Source: Qipengyuania huizhouensis (lineage in GTDB: Bacteria; Pseudomonadota; Alphaproteobacteria; Sphingomonadales; Sphingomonadaceae). From it: a stretch of 64,000 nt of DNA. The position numbers and the translations under genes are program-made. Positions 7,463 through 15,965 of this stretch are shown here, one piece after another; position 1 is the stretch's first letter, and each line of letters opens with the position of its first letter. The notes under the pieces are model-generated. The model saw nothing but the letters and a program-made list of their open reading frames with translations, was not told the DNA's origin and made no database searches. The DNA lies in the NCBI RefSeq assembly GCF_019711635.1, contig NZ_JAIGNT010000003.1:62001-126000 (forward strand), written 5' to 3'.

Positions 7463-8043
7463 GCTGTCATTCCCTGCGAAAGTAGAAGTGGAACGGAAAT
7501 GGCCGCTACCCCGGCTATCAAGGCCAGCTGGTAAGAGCGTCTCTGCATCATCATGACCGCAAACGCCAGGACGGGCCAAGCCAATGGCACGACGCCAAGT
7601 ACTGCAACATTCCCGTTCGCTTCGGCACCCCCCCCGATCAATATGAGTTCACGGATCGCCAGAGCGAGAGCCAGAGACGCGAAAAGACACAATGGGCCGG
7701 CGACGAGAAACGTGACGCCTGCACCCCATTTCGACATTTTCCCACCCGCAATTTCGCCATTCTGATTGCGCAATATCCGCTTTGCGCTGCGGCGCCTTGC
7801 GCTGGGTTGTGAAGCCGCAACAAGTAGTAGCGCCCCGGCAGCCGTCATCGCTCCGAGGGAAACCACAGATACGCCCCACGCGCCGGCACCTGCTCCCCCA
7901 CATATGATGGCGAGACCCAAAAGGCTCCATCCGATCAGGTTAAGCTCGGACGAGCGTGTGGCACGACCCCAGGAAAGGCGTAATACGCCAATCCCGGTAA
8001 TCGCGAGGCAGGTGCCCAGCCAGATGTAGACCTGATTCCCCAT
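7459..8043 (-). CDS. Hydrophobic membrane protein of the siderophore-uptake operon
   Basis: A 194-aa protein with about five or six predicted TM segments (VYIWLGTCLAITGIGVL, LIGWSLLGLAIICGGA, VSLGAMTAAGALLLVAA, GVTFLVAGPLCLFASLA, GVVPLAWPVLAFAVMM, LIAGVAAISVPLLL). The cytoplasmic loop is Arg-rich (SARRRSAKRILRN). No family is confidently recognised; small DUF-type proteins of this kind commonly accompany TonB receptor/PepSY pairs. It overlaps both neighbours by four bases, which shows translational coupling. Confidence 0.65.
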   Translation of the reverse strand: MGNQVYIWLGTCLAITGIGVLRLSWGRATRSSELNLIGWSLLGLAIICGGAGAGAWGVSVVSLGAMTAAGALLLVAASQPSARRRSAKRILRNQNGEIAGGKMSKWGAGVTFLVAGPLCLFASLALALAIRELILIGGGAEANGNVAVLGVVPLAWPVLAFAVMMMQRRSYQLALIAGVAAISVPLLLSQGMTA

Positions 8044-10148
8044 CAGAAGTTGTAGGTGAGCGCGCCGTTGATGCTGCGCTTTTCGCCGGGGAAGCAATCG
8101 CCGCGAACGAGGCAGACAGAGTAATACTCCTCGTTCGTGACATTGCGTGCGGTCACCCGCAATTCGAACGGACCGAAATCATAGCCTGCGGACAGGTCGC
8201 CAACCGTTCGGCCGTCAACGCGATAGGTCAGCAGGCTGCCGTCGATCGCCGAAAGACCGCTGCTTTCATTGCCGCCGACATAGCGCACGCCGCCGCCCAG
8301 GCTGAGTCCCTCCAGCGCACCCGAAAAGGAATAGAGCGCGAACAGCGAAGCCTGCCAGTCGGCAATCGAAGTCAGGCGGAGGCCGTTGGGATCTTCGGCA
8401 TCGAGATAGCTTACATTGCCATCGAGCCGGAGGCCGCCAAGGAATGCGTTAGCTTCCAGTTCCACGCCGCGGACCTTTGAAACACCTTCCTGCTGGCTGT
8501 TGCCCCCGACCAAAGAATTGGGATTGGGAAGATTGGAAACCTCGATGTCGAACGCGCTCATAGTGACGAGAGCATTTACGCCGGGCGGCTGATATTTGAC
8601 GCCGACTTCATACTGACGGCCCTCTTGCGGGAGAAGCTGCTTGTTCGTGATCGTATCGACGCCGACGACGGGTTCGAAACTCTCCGCATAGCTGGCGTAA
8701 GGCGAGATACCTTCCGGGCCGCGCCACAGAATGCCGAAGCTGAGACTGGTTGCGTCATCTTTCTGCGTGCTGCCATTCTGCACGCGGTTGGTCACATCAT
8801 CGAAGCGAATGCCAGCATTGGCGACAAAATCGCCGAAGCTCATCTGGTTGGATATGTAGAAGCCCGTGGAGTCTACATAATTCTTGGGACCGTCGCCCTT
8901 GAACTGCTCGACTTCGGCAACCGTCGGTACATCCAAATATTGGGGATTGAACGCGTTGAGGGTGCGGTAGGCATACAGATAAGCCGTATCGGAATCCGTG
9001 AAGACGTTCTGATGCTGGACCCCGGCCAGAAGTTCATGTTCTATCGGTCCTGTGGCGAAGTCGGCCCGCGCGCGCACGTCGAACGCCAATTGCTCGCTGC
9101 GGTTATCGGCCAGGTAGAAGGTCCAGCCACCGTTGCCATCGGCATCGATGCGCGGCACGCCATTGCCAGTGAAGGCTATCCAAGCCTGGCGGTAATCTGC
9201 CTGAGTATCGAGATAGCGCCCTATACCTTCGATAGAGATTGCTTCGCTGATTTGCTGTTCCGCGATCAGTGTGAGGGCAAAGCTTTCAGTATTGTAAGCG
9301 TTGAACCCGGGTGCACCGTGATAGACATATGGATCTATTTCCTGTCCGTCTGCGGAGGGGAACAACGTGCCCGTGACCGGCAGGAACTGGTGCGCAGTAT
9401 CGGAATCCTGGTCTGAATAATTGGCAAGAATCGTGATTTCCGTGCCCGGCGCGGGCCGGGCAGTGAATGCCGGGGCGATCACCAGCTTATCGTCAGCCAC
9501 TTCCTCAATCTGCGTATCCGAATCGCGCAAAAGGCCTACGAAGCGGAATTGCGCACTGTCTTCGGCGCCGGGAATGGCGATGTTGAAATCCGTTGCAATC
9601 TGCTTTCGGTCGAAGCTGCCATAATCCAGCCGGACCTCGCCTTCGGTTGTGCCGTGCGGGCGCTTTGTCACAACGTTGATGATCCCGCCAGGCGATCCTG
9701 CCCCGTAAAGGACGGATGCCGGACCTTTCAGCACTTCGACCTGCTCCAATGTGTAAATGTCCTGGCGCGTGTTGTTGTAGAAGCCGAACAGATACTGAAG
9801 GTTGTCGCGGTATTCCGGTGCATCGAGGCCGCGTACCTGGGCAAAATCGCCCCGGGTCGAGAAGCCGAAAGGCTCTGCGGTAACGCCGGCAGAGTAGGTC
9901 AGGACATCGTCGAGCGACTGCGACCCTTTAACCACGAAGTCGCGTTCCGTCTCGATAGAGATCGAACGCGCGGTTTCCACGATCGGGGTATCAGATTTGG
10001 TGGCGCCAAAATCGGTCAGGGCCCCGGTTACGACAATTGTATGCTCGTCTCGTTCATCGGAGCCCCCGGTCTGGGCTTCCTGTGCAAATGCGGGTGTTGC
10101 GGTCAGTACGGCGAGCGGCGCTGTTGTGGCTAAAAGCGAAAGCCTCAT
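8043..10148 (-). CDS. TonB-dependent siderophore receptor
   Basis: A 701-aa outer-membrane receptor. After the signal peptide (PAFAQEAQ) comes the TonB-box region (HTIVVTGA), then the plug domain with SLDDVLTYSAGVTAEPF, LEQVEVLKGPASVLYG and GGIINVVTKRP. A long beta-barrel ends in INGALTYNF with terminal Phe. The sequence matches the FhuA/FpvA class that imports ferric siderophores with energy from TonB-ExbB-ExbD. It is the first gene of an operon with two membrane proteins. A Fur-like box lies about 70-80 bases upstream, so iron repression is likely. The siderophore cannot be told from sequence. Confidence 0.9.
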   Translation of the reverse strand: MRLSLLATTAPLAVLTATPAFAQEAQTGGSDERDEHTIVVTGALTDFGATKSDTPIVETARSISIETERDFVVKGSQSLDDVLTYSAGVTAEPFGFSTRGDFAQVRGLDAPEYRDNLQYLFGFYNNTRQDIYTLEQVEVLKGPASVLYGAGSPGGIINVVTKRPHGTTEGEVRLDYGSFDRKQIATDFNIAIPGAEDSAQFRFVGLLRDSDTQIEEVADDKLVIAPAFTARPAPGTEITILANYSDQDSDTAHQFLPVTGTLFPSADGQEIDPYVYHGAPGFNAYNTESFALTLIAEQQISEAISIEGIGRYLDTQADYRQAWIAFTGNGVPRIDADGNGGWTFYLADNRSEQLAFDVRARADFATGPIEHELLAGVQHQNVFTDSDTAYLYAYRTLNAFNPQYLDVPTVAEVEQFKGDGPKNYVDSTGFYISNQMSFGDFVANAGIRFDDVTNRVQNGSTQKDDATSLSFGILWRGPEGISPYASYAESFEPVVGVDTITNKQLLPQEGRQYEVGVKYQPPGVNALVTMSAFDIEVSNLPNPNSLVGGNSQQEGVSKVRGVELEANAFLGGLRLDGNVSYLDAEDPNGLRLTSIADWQASLFALYSFSGALEGLSLGGGVRYVGGNESSGLSAIDGSLLTYRVDGRTVGDLSAGYDFGPFELRVTARNVTNEEYYSVCLVRGDCFPGEKRSINGALTYNF

Positions 10149-10215
10149 CTCAATTTATCCCTGTCTTCTTATTCACGAGTCGCGTGATGCGACCTTGCCG
10201 GCCTCCGCTATTGCG

Positions 10216-10228
10216 AATGAGTAGCATT
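10216..10228. promoter_or_regulatory. Candidate Fur box in the divergent TonB-receptor promoter
   Basis: AATGAGTAGCATT is a near palindrome (AATG.....CATT, with AG/AG inner positions around a central T), close to the AATGATAATCATT-type core of Fur sites. It lies 68-80 bases upstream of the receptor start and 55 bases upstream of the divergent small gene at 10283, so it could control both. Confidence 0.45.
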
Positions 10229-10282
10229 TACAACCCCTGAGTTGGCAGATAGCTTTCAACATATGAGTAAGGAGGATGAGGA

Positions 10283-10611
10283 ATGGTCCGGGAAGTGTGC
10301 AGAGATTATGCCGAGACCATCTTTGTACGCCTGTTCAGGCTTTGGGAGATGGAGAGGCATGGATCCGCGAATGCTGCTGCTCAAAAGATCTCTCCGCCGA
10401 TGAACGGGTACTTCTTGGCATCGTAAAAGTAGCCGCTCATCTCGAACCCGGCAGCGGTTCCACCGATATTCCTCACGGCCTCCCGGGCTCAATCCATTGG
10501 GCAGTGCTGGCTGTTAGACGAGCTTTCGACTTCTTTGACCGGGATATCGCCCGGGAGGCATTGTCCGAAGGGAGATACTGCCCTTTTCCGAATCCACAGT
10601 CTGCCGCGTGA
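10283..10611 (+). pseudogene. Broken small gene divergent from the TonB receptor (one missing A)
   Basis: A strong ribosome site (AAGGAGG, 7 bases before ATG 10283) opens a protein-like frame (DYAETIFVRLFRLWEMERHG) that stops at 10426. From about 10383 the +1 frame continues as plausible protein (DLSADERVLLGIVKVAAHLE, then RRAFDFFDRDIAREALSEG) to a stop at 10609-10611. Adding one A to the AAAA run at 10383-10386 joins them into one 109-aa reading frame. No family is recognised. It could be a recent pseudogene, a phase-variable gene or a sequencing error. Confidence 0.4.
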
Positions 10612-10615
10612 TCGA

Positions 10616-11119
10616 TTAGGCTGCCTTGAAATCCATTGCCGCGCCGTTGATGCAGTGGCGCTTGCCGGTCGGTTTCGGGCCATCGGAGAAAATATGGCCG
10701 AGGTGTCCGCCGCAATCGGCGCAGTGCACTTCGGTTCGGGGATAACCCAGCTTGAAATCCGTGGTGGTGCCGACCGCACCCGGCAGCGCCTTCCAGAAGC
10801 TTGGCCAGCCGGTACCGGAATCGTATTTCGTTTTGGAACTGTAAAGCGCGTTTTCGCAACCAGCGCAGATAAAGGTCCCCGCCCGGTTCTCGTCGTTAAG
10901 CGGTGACGAATAGGGGCGTTCGGTCGCCGCATTTCGCAGGACGTTGAACTCGCTCTTGGTCAGCTTCTCCCGCCATTGCGCCTCGGACAGCTTGACGGGG
11001 AAGCTCTTGGCCTCAGCCCGGCCCGACCCGCAGGCTGCGAGTGCGGCAAAGCTGGCGGTTGCACCGATCCAGCCCAGCAGGCCGCGGCGGGAAGGACGGA
11101 TATCGGCAAGTTCGGTCAT
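10616..11119 (-). CDS. msrB: Peptide-methionine (R)-S-oxide reductase, exported
   Basis: A 167-aa MsrB that reduces methionine-R-sulfoxide in proteins. Zinc ligands are the pairs CAGC and CADC; the catalytic cysteine is in RHCINGAAM, and GTGWPSFW is the family signature. The N-terminus has twin arginines (PSRRGLLGWIG), a hydrophobic stretch and LAAC, so it is likely Tat-exported and possibly a lipoprotein, placing repair in the periplasm. The start at 11119 (MTELADI) is preferred to a GTG or ATG three codons upstream because of its spacing to the signal. It appears monocistronic. Confidence 0.9.
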   Translation of the reverse strand: MTELADIRPSRRGLLGWIGATASFAALAACGSGRAEAKSFPVKLSEAQWREKLTKSEFNVLRNAATERPYSSPLNDENRAGTFICAGCENALYSSKTKYDSGTGWPSFWKALPGAVGTTTDFKLGYPRTEVHCADCGGHLGHIFSDGPKPTGKRHCINGAAMDFKAA

Positions 11120-11162
11120 GCGGCACACCTAGCATACTGCGCATGAACAGCCGGTTTCGGCG

Positions 11163-12485
11163 TCAGAACTCGGTGATCTCCACTTCGAGCTTGCGAAAGC
11201 CATGCACGAAGTTCGCCCGTACCCGTTCGACATCGCCTGCAACATGCACACGCATGCGGCGTTTGTGCATTTCTTCAAGAAGGACGCGCAGTTGCAGTTC
11301 TGCCAGCCGCGCGCCCACGCAGCGGTGTATGCCATAGCCGAAAGCAAGGTGGCGGCGGGCGTTTTCGCGCGTGATGTCGAGCTTGTCGGGGTTTTCGAAG
11401 ACTTCTTCGTCGCGATTGGCGGATAGGTACCAGAGGACGACCTTGTCGCCCTTCTTTATCTGTTGCCCGAATTGCTCGGTATCCTCCGTGCAGGTCCGGC
11501 GCATATGCGCAAGCGGGGTCTGGTACCGGATGCATTCCTGCACCGCATTGGGGATCAGTTCGGGCTTCTCTTCGAACAGTTTCCTTTGATCGGGAAACTT
11601 GTCGAAGGCATGGATGATTCCGCTCATCGTGTTGCGCGTGGTATCGTTGCCGCCCACGATCAGCAGCACCAGATTGCCCATGAATTCCTCGGGGCTCTGC
11701 TGGTTCATCGCTTCGGAGCGGATCATCATCGAGATGAGATCTTCGCCCTCGGGGTTCTGCGCGCGTTCGCCCCAGAGCGACATGAAATACCCGGCCATTT
11801 CGTGCAGGAAACCGCGGCGAAGATCGTCGAGCGCCCGCACGCTGGCGAGTTCCGTGTCCCCGGACCAGTCGGACCACAGCGTCAGCAGGCGGCGGTCTTC
11901 CCAGGGAAAGCCAAACAGGATCGCCAGCATGCCGGTGGTCAGTTCGATCGAAACCTTGTCGACCCAGTCGAAGACTTCCCCGCGCGGCAGCGAATCGAGG
12001 CACTCGCCCGTGCGCCGCCGGATTTCCGTCTCCATATCGGTCATCGCCGATGGGGTGAACTTGGGTGCGACGGTGCGGCGCTGGCCGGTATGCTTGGGCC
12101 GGTCCATCGCAATGAACATCGGGAGCTCGAGCCGCTCTTCCTCGGGAATGTCATCGGGACGTTCGAGGATGGTGATCCCGCCATGCTCCCAGCTGGAGGA
12201 GAACAGTTCCGGCAGGGCCTCGATATGCTGGATGGGCTTGTGCTGAACGACCGCCCAATAGGGGCCGTAGGGGCTTTCCGGGATATAGTGCATCGGGCCC
12301 GCCTCGCGCATTTCCCTGAAAATCGGGTGCCAGGTGTCCTCGGCATAGATGTCCGAGCGGCTTACATCCCATTTGTGCGTGTGCCGCAGATGGTCTTCGG
12401 GATGTTCGTCGAAATGCTTCTTGAGCGATTCGTAGGCTGTGGGGCCCGTGCGGACCTGCGGTCTTTCCGGCGCGGTTGTTGCCAT
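11163..12485 (-). CDS. Cytochrome P450, CYP153-like (terminal alkane or fatty-acid hydroxylase)
   Basis: A 440-aa soluble bacterial P450. The I-helix motif is LIVGGNDTTRNTMSG, the K-helix ExxR is ECIR, and the heme-binding loop is FGYGIHRCVGARLAE. The GGNDTTRN I-helix, the HMRRT segment and KKGDKVVLWYLSANRDE match my knowledge of the CYP153 alkane hydroxylases of marine alphaproteobacteria, which hydroxylate n-alkanes at the terminal carbon using ferredoxin and a ferredoxin reductase. A candidate reductase lies at 15949-17175; no ferredoxin is seen in the window. Start 12485 is chosen because GGGAGA then has about 7 bases spacing; ATG 12491 sits directly on it. Confidence 0.85.
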   Translation of the reverse strand: MATTAPERPQVRTGPTAYESLKKHFDEHPEDHLRHTHKWDVSRSDIYAEDTWHPIFREMREAGPMHYIPESPYGPYWAVVQHKPIQHIEALPELFSSSWEHGGITILERPDDIPEEERLELPMFIAMDRPKHTGQRRTVAPKFTPSAMTDMETEIRRRTGECLDSLPRGEVFDWVDKVSIELTTGMLAILFGFPWEDRRLLTLWSDWSGDTELASVRALDDLRRGFLHEMAGYFMSLWGERAQNPEGEDLISMMIRSEAMNQQSPEEFMGNLVLLIVGGNDTTRNTMSGIIHAFDKFPDQRKLFEEKPELIPNAVQECIRYQTPLAHMRRTCTEDTEQFGQQIKKGDKVVLWYLSANRDEEVFENPDKLDITRENARRHLAFGYGIHRCVGARLAELQLRVLLEEMHKRRMRVHVAGDVERVRANFVHGFRKLEVEITEF

Positions 12486-12557
12486 CGTCATCTCTCCCGT
12501 TTGGCGCGCGCCTGTTCGGATGCGCATCGTTCTCTCTCGTGCGCATCCTGCCTTAAC

Positions 12558-12571
12558 TGACAGGTGTGTCA
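12558..12571. promoter_or_regulatory. Inverted repeat upstream of the P450 gene (TetR-type operator candidate)
   Basis: TGACA-GGTG-TGTCA is a perfect 5-bp inverted repeat. On the minus strand it overlaps a TTGACA hexamer usable as -35. It lies about 75 bases before the P450 start codon. The geometry suits a dimeric repressor; no tetR gene is visible nearby. Confidence 0.4.
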
Positions 12572-12632
12572 ATAGTGCGTTTTAAAAGCGAACCTAATCT
12601 GATCGGTCCGCAAATTCGCCTGCCCCATGACC

Positions 12633-13871
12633 CTATTTCGTGGGGGCGGAGACCGGCTGCGCTCTTTTTCCTCTCGGTCCGCGCCCACCCTTGCCCGACT
12701 TCATTACGCGGCGCCGAAACAAGGTGGCACCGCCCTTGACGAATACTGCGACGCAAAGGGCCTGCCAGACTATTGCCAGCAGATGAGGCCAGATTTCGCC
12801 AGACTGCGCAGCGCGGGCCAGCATGGCGAAGGGAGAGGAAAGCGGAAAGATCGCCGCAGTGAGTTCAAGCGGCGATCCAGGATTCGTCATCGCGAAGGCG
12901 GCGAGAAAGAAGACCATCAGCTGTGCCATCGTTACCGGCATCGAGAGCGTCTGGACCTCGCGTACGGTGGTTGCCATGCCGCCGATCGTGAGGAACAGCG
13001 AACCGAGGATGAGATAGCCCATCGAGAAATAGACCACGCCGAGAAGTATGAAGAGCGGCCAGCCAAGCGCAGGTTCGGGCAGGCTCGGTAGAGATTCCCC
13101 CGCCAGCGCGCCGATCCCGACACCGAACACCCCCCATACCGCAATGCCGACAAAACTCACGCCCAGCATCGCAAAAAGCTTTCCGAAAAAGACCGAATCC
13201 ATCGGGATCGCAGCGGCGAGCACTTCGATGACCTTGTTCGCCTTCTCCTCGACAAGGTTGGACAGCACCATCCCGGCAAGCAGCATCATCAGCAGGAACA
13301 ATAGCAACTGGCCCGCCTGTGCCGTGCGGATGCGGGTGGATTTCGCGGCGGCGGCCGTGGTCTCCACCCGACGTTCGATAATCTTCGGAAAACTGGTGGG
13401 CGCGGCGCCCGAGGCCATTGCCGCGAGCAGGGATATCGCGCCGTCCCAGCGATGGATCTGCACATGCGTGCCGGTAAGTTCCGGTTCTGCAAGCGTACCG
13501 GTTACGACCACCGCATAATTCGATGTGCGCAGAACGGCCTCGGGCGAGAAATCGGAATTGTCGCGACTGGCCTGTTCGATCACAGCTATCTCTGGCAATC
13601 CGTCCACATTGCCCTTCGCGGTACGACTTGCAGCAAGCAAAGCCTCGTTGTCCGCATCCGACATCGCCAGCGCGACGGTGTTCACTATCGCTTCCCGCTG
13701 GACCTGTCCGCCGATGCCCCCGGCCAGCGCGCCGACGATAATCGGGAATAGAGGCCCGAGAAGAAAGAAGAAGAACGCGCGACTGAACAGGATTGCCTTG
13801 AAGTCGCGGCGCGCGACAACCCATGCTGCCTGGAGGAAGCTGAGGCGCGAGGCTTCGTTCTCGCCGCTCAT
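12633..13871 (-). CDS. ABC transporter permease, NatB/ABC-2 type
   Basis: A 412-aa membrane protein: one TM near the N-terminus (FFFLLGPLFPIIVGALAGGI), a large extracytoplasmic domain, then five or so TM segments in the C-terminal half (LLLFLLMMLLAGMVLSNLV, FAMLGVSFVGIAVWGVFGVG, WPLFILLGVVYFSMGYLIL). This is the fold of NatB-like exporters. The signature NLVEEKANKVIEVLAAA is typical of the family. It overlaps the upstream ATPase gene by four bases. In NatAB the pair exports Na+; here the substrate is unknown. Confidence 0.85.
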   Translation of the reverse strand: MSGENEASRLSFLQAAWVVARRDFKAILFSRAFFFFLLGPLFPIIVGALAGGIGGQVQREAIVNTVALAMSDADNEALLAASRTAKGNVDGLPEIAVIEQASRDNSDFSPEAVLRTSNYAVVVTGTLAEPELTGTHVQIHRWDGAISLLAAMASGAAPTSFPKIIERRVETTAAAAKSTRIRTAQAGQLLLFLLMMLLAGMVLSNLVEEKANKVIEVLAAAIPMDSVFFGKLFAMLGVSFVGIAVWGVFGVGIGALAGESLPSLPEPALGWPLFILLGVVYFSMGYLILGSLFLTIGGMATTVREVQTLSMPVTMAQLMVFFLAAFAMTNPGSPLELTAAIFPLSSPFAMLARAAQSGEIWPHLLAIVWQALCVAVFVKGGATLFRRRVMKSGKGGRGPRGKRAQPVSAPTK

Positions 13872-14845
13872 TGCTGGATCTCCGCCTCGAGCTGCCTGGC
13901 CGCTGCCTCGCCGGCGATCTCGACGAAAGCATCATGCAGGCCGGCGCGTTCTATCGAGAGCGAAAGAATTCCGGCATCGCCGTCGATCAACCGCTTGAGC
14001 AAGGTTTCGATGCCGCTGTCGGGTATCGGAAAGTACCAGAAGTGACCACCGCCAGACTTCGCATCGTGCCGCGTTTCGGCTGGCAGGGCGGAACGCCAGT
14101 CGCCTGTCGCATTGCGTGTTTCGAGCCGAACCTGGGCCGGGATACGGTCACGCGCCGCATCGACCGATCCGGCATAGGGCACGCGACCTCCCGCGATGAT
14201 TGCGACATCGTTACACAGACGCTCGGCATGGTGAATCACATGGGTGGAGAAAATCACTGTCGTGTCTTCTTTGGCCAATTCACGAATCATGGCTTCCAGC
14301 TTGCCCTGGTTGATCGCATCCAGACCGCTGAATGGTTCGTCGAACACCACCAATCGGGGGCGGTGGACCAGTGTGCCGAGAAGCTGCACCGTCTGCGCCA
14401 TGCCCTTCGACAACTGGCGAATCTGCCGATCGATGGCATGGCCCATGCCGTGGCCCTCGAGAAGTTCGCGCCCCCGCCTGCGGCCTTCGTCCAGCGGCAG
14501 TCCGCGCAGCGCGCCCATGAAGGCGATAGCCTCGTCGCATTTCATTGCCGGATAGAGCCCGCGTTCCTCGGGGAGATAGCCGATCCATTTGGCGATTTCG
14601 TGCGGCCGGTCGTGCCCGAATACCCGCCGAACACCCTCATCGGGATCGATGATACCCAGCAACATGCGCAGCGTCGTAGTCTTGCCCGCACCATTGGGGC
14701 CCAGGATGCCGTAAATCGCGCCTTGCGGCACGCTGATATCGACGCCGTCGACCGCCAGCGTGTCATCGAACCTCTTGACCAGTCCGCGCGCCTCGATGGC
14801 AAGCGGTCGGTTGTAATGATCGTCGTTTCGCGACATCGCCTGCAT
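13868..14845 (-). CDS. ABC transporter ATP-binding protein, NatA type
   Basis: A protein of about 325 aa that powers the permease encoded directly downstream. Walker A is GPNGAGKTT, the signature loop is QLSKGMAQ, Walker B is LVVFDEPF, and the H-loop is STHVIHHAERLC. A C-terminal extension of about 90 residues is usual for NatA-like ATPases. Two starts are possible: ATG 14845 lies only two bases after GGGGAG and ATG 14836 lies eleven bases after it; the longer is listed. The coding region is divergent from queG. Confidence 0.85.
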   Translation of the reverse strand: MQAMSRNDDHYNRPLAIEARGLVKRFDDTLAVDGVDISVPQGAIYGILGPNGAGKTTTLRMLLGIIDPDEGVRRVFGHDRPHEIAKWIGYLPEERGLYPAMKCDEAIAFMGALRGLPLDEGRRRGRELLEGHGMGHAIDRQIRQLSKGMAQTVQLLGTLVHRPRLVVFDEPFSGLDAINQGKLEAMIRELAKEDTTVIFSTHVIHHAERLCNDVAIIAGGRVPYAGSVDAARDRIPAQVRLETRNATGDWRSALPAETRHDAKSGGGHFWYFPIPDSGIETLLKRLIDGDAGILSLSIERAGLHDAFVEIAGEAAARQLEAEIQQ

Positions 14846-14903
14846 GGCTCCCCTGAATGGTGAGCGAGTTAACCCTCCGAAGTGAACGGGAGCAACAGCA
14901 AGC

Positions 14904-15965
14904 TTGGTTAAGAAAGACACATTGTCCGAATTGCAGCAGGCGCTGAAGCGTGAGGCGCGCGCATTGGGCTTCGTGGCTTGCGGCTTTACGGGCGCTGGTG
15001 TCGACCCACTGCGAGCGGAGCGGTTCGAGGAATGGCTGGGCAAGGGCCGCCATGGCTCGATGGAGTGGATGGAGAGCCGCAAGGATCAACGGGCGTCACC
15101 CCAGGGCCTGTGGCCCGAAGCCAGAAGCGTGATCGCACTGGGGATGAGCTATGCGCCCGATGTCGATCCGCTGGCGCTTGAGGGGGATAGCGAAAAGGCT
15201 CGCATATCGGTCTATGCGCAAGGGCGCGATTATCACGATGTCGTGAAGAAGGCGCTCAAGGCTCTGGCACGCTGGCTGATCGCCCGTGCGCCGGAGAGCG
15301 AACTCAAGGTTTTCGTCGATACTGCACCAGTGATGGAAAAACCTCTGGGCGAAGCCGCAGGGATCGGCTGGCAGGGCAAGCACACCAATCTCGTCAGCCG
15401 CGAGCATGGCAGCTGGATGTTCCTGGGCGCGATCTATTCGACGCTCGAATTCACCACGGATGCCCCGCATCGCGACATGTGCGGATCATGCCGCGCCTGC
15501 CAGGATGCTTGCCCCACCGATGCCTTCCCCACGCCCTACCGGCTCGATGCGCGGCGCTGCATTTCCTACCTCACCATCGAGCACAAGGGACCGATCCCCG
15601 AGGAGTTCCGGGAAAGTCTCGGCAATCGCATTTATGGCTGTGACGATTGCCTGGCGGTCTGCCCCTGGAACAAGTTCGCCGATACCGCGCATCGTCACAT
15701 CAAACTTGCCCCGCGCGCGGAATTGACTGCTCCACTCCTCGCCGAATTCCTCGCCTTCGACGATGCCGGTTTCCGGCAGTTCTTTTCCGGCTCTCCGATC
15801 AAGCGCGTGGGGAGAGACCGCTTTGTGAGGAACTGTCTCTATGCTGCGGGAAACAGCGGCAATGTAAAACTGGCATCGATGGTCGAACGGTTGAGGCAGG
15901 ATCCGGACCCGGTCGTTGCGGAAGCTGCGGACTGGGCGGCAAGTAAGCTCAGCCCATCTCCTTGA
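14904..15965 (+). CDS. queG: Epoxyqueuosine reductase
   Basis: A 353-aa enzyme for the last step of queuosine synthesis in tRNA, reducing epoxyqueuosine with cobalamin and two 4Fe-4S clusters. Ferredoxin-like motifs are [16 protein letters not shown] and [11 protein letters not shown]. The catalytic-domain motif [18 protein letters not shown] is conserved. The start is TTG 14904, since no ATG or GTG fits; GGGAG lies about 11 bases upstream. The 3' end overlaps the convergent flavoprotein gene by 17 bases. Confidence 0.9.
   Translation: MVKKDTLSELQQALKREARALGFVACGFTGAGVDPLRAERFEEWLGKGRHGSMEWMESRKDQRASPQGLWPEARSVIALGMSYAPDVDPLALEGDSEKARISVYAQGRDYHDVVKKALKALARWLIARAPESELKVFVDTAPVMEKPLGEAAGIGWQGKHTNLVSREHGSWMFLGAIYSTLEFTTDAPHRDMCGSCRACQDACPTDAFPTPYRLDARRCISYLTIEHKGPIPEEFRESLGNRIYGCDDCLAVCPWNKFADTAHRHIKLAPRAELTAPLLAEFLAFDDAGFRQFFSGSPIKRVGRDRFVRNCLYAAGNSGNVKLASMVERLRQDPDPVVAEAADWAASKLSPSP

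Larger units (their letters stand above)
10149..10615. other. 467-base stretch between the receptor gene and msrB
   Basis: No intact gene longer than 50 codons is convincing here. It holds the receptor promoter, the Fur-like box at 10216-10228 and the frameshifted small gene at 10283-10611. GC content is lower than in flanking genes. Confidence 0.6.

Noticed and set aside
6485..7534. A 349-codon open frame opposite the PepSY protein
   Set aside because: Antisense shadow with no domain-like sequence.
11463..12560. A 365-codon open frame opposite the P450
   Set aside because: Antisense shadow; the P450 is unambiguous.
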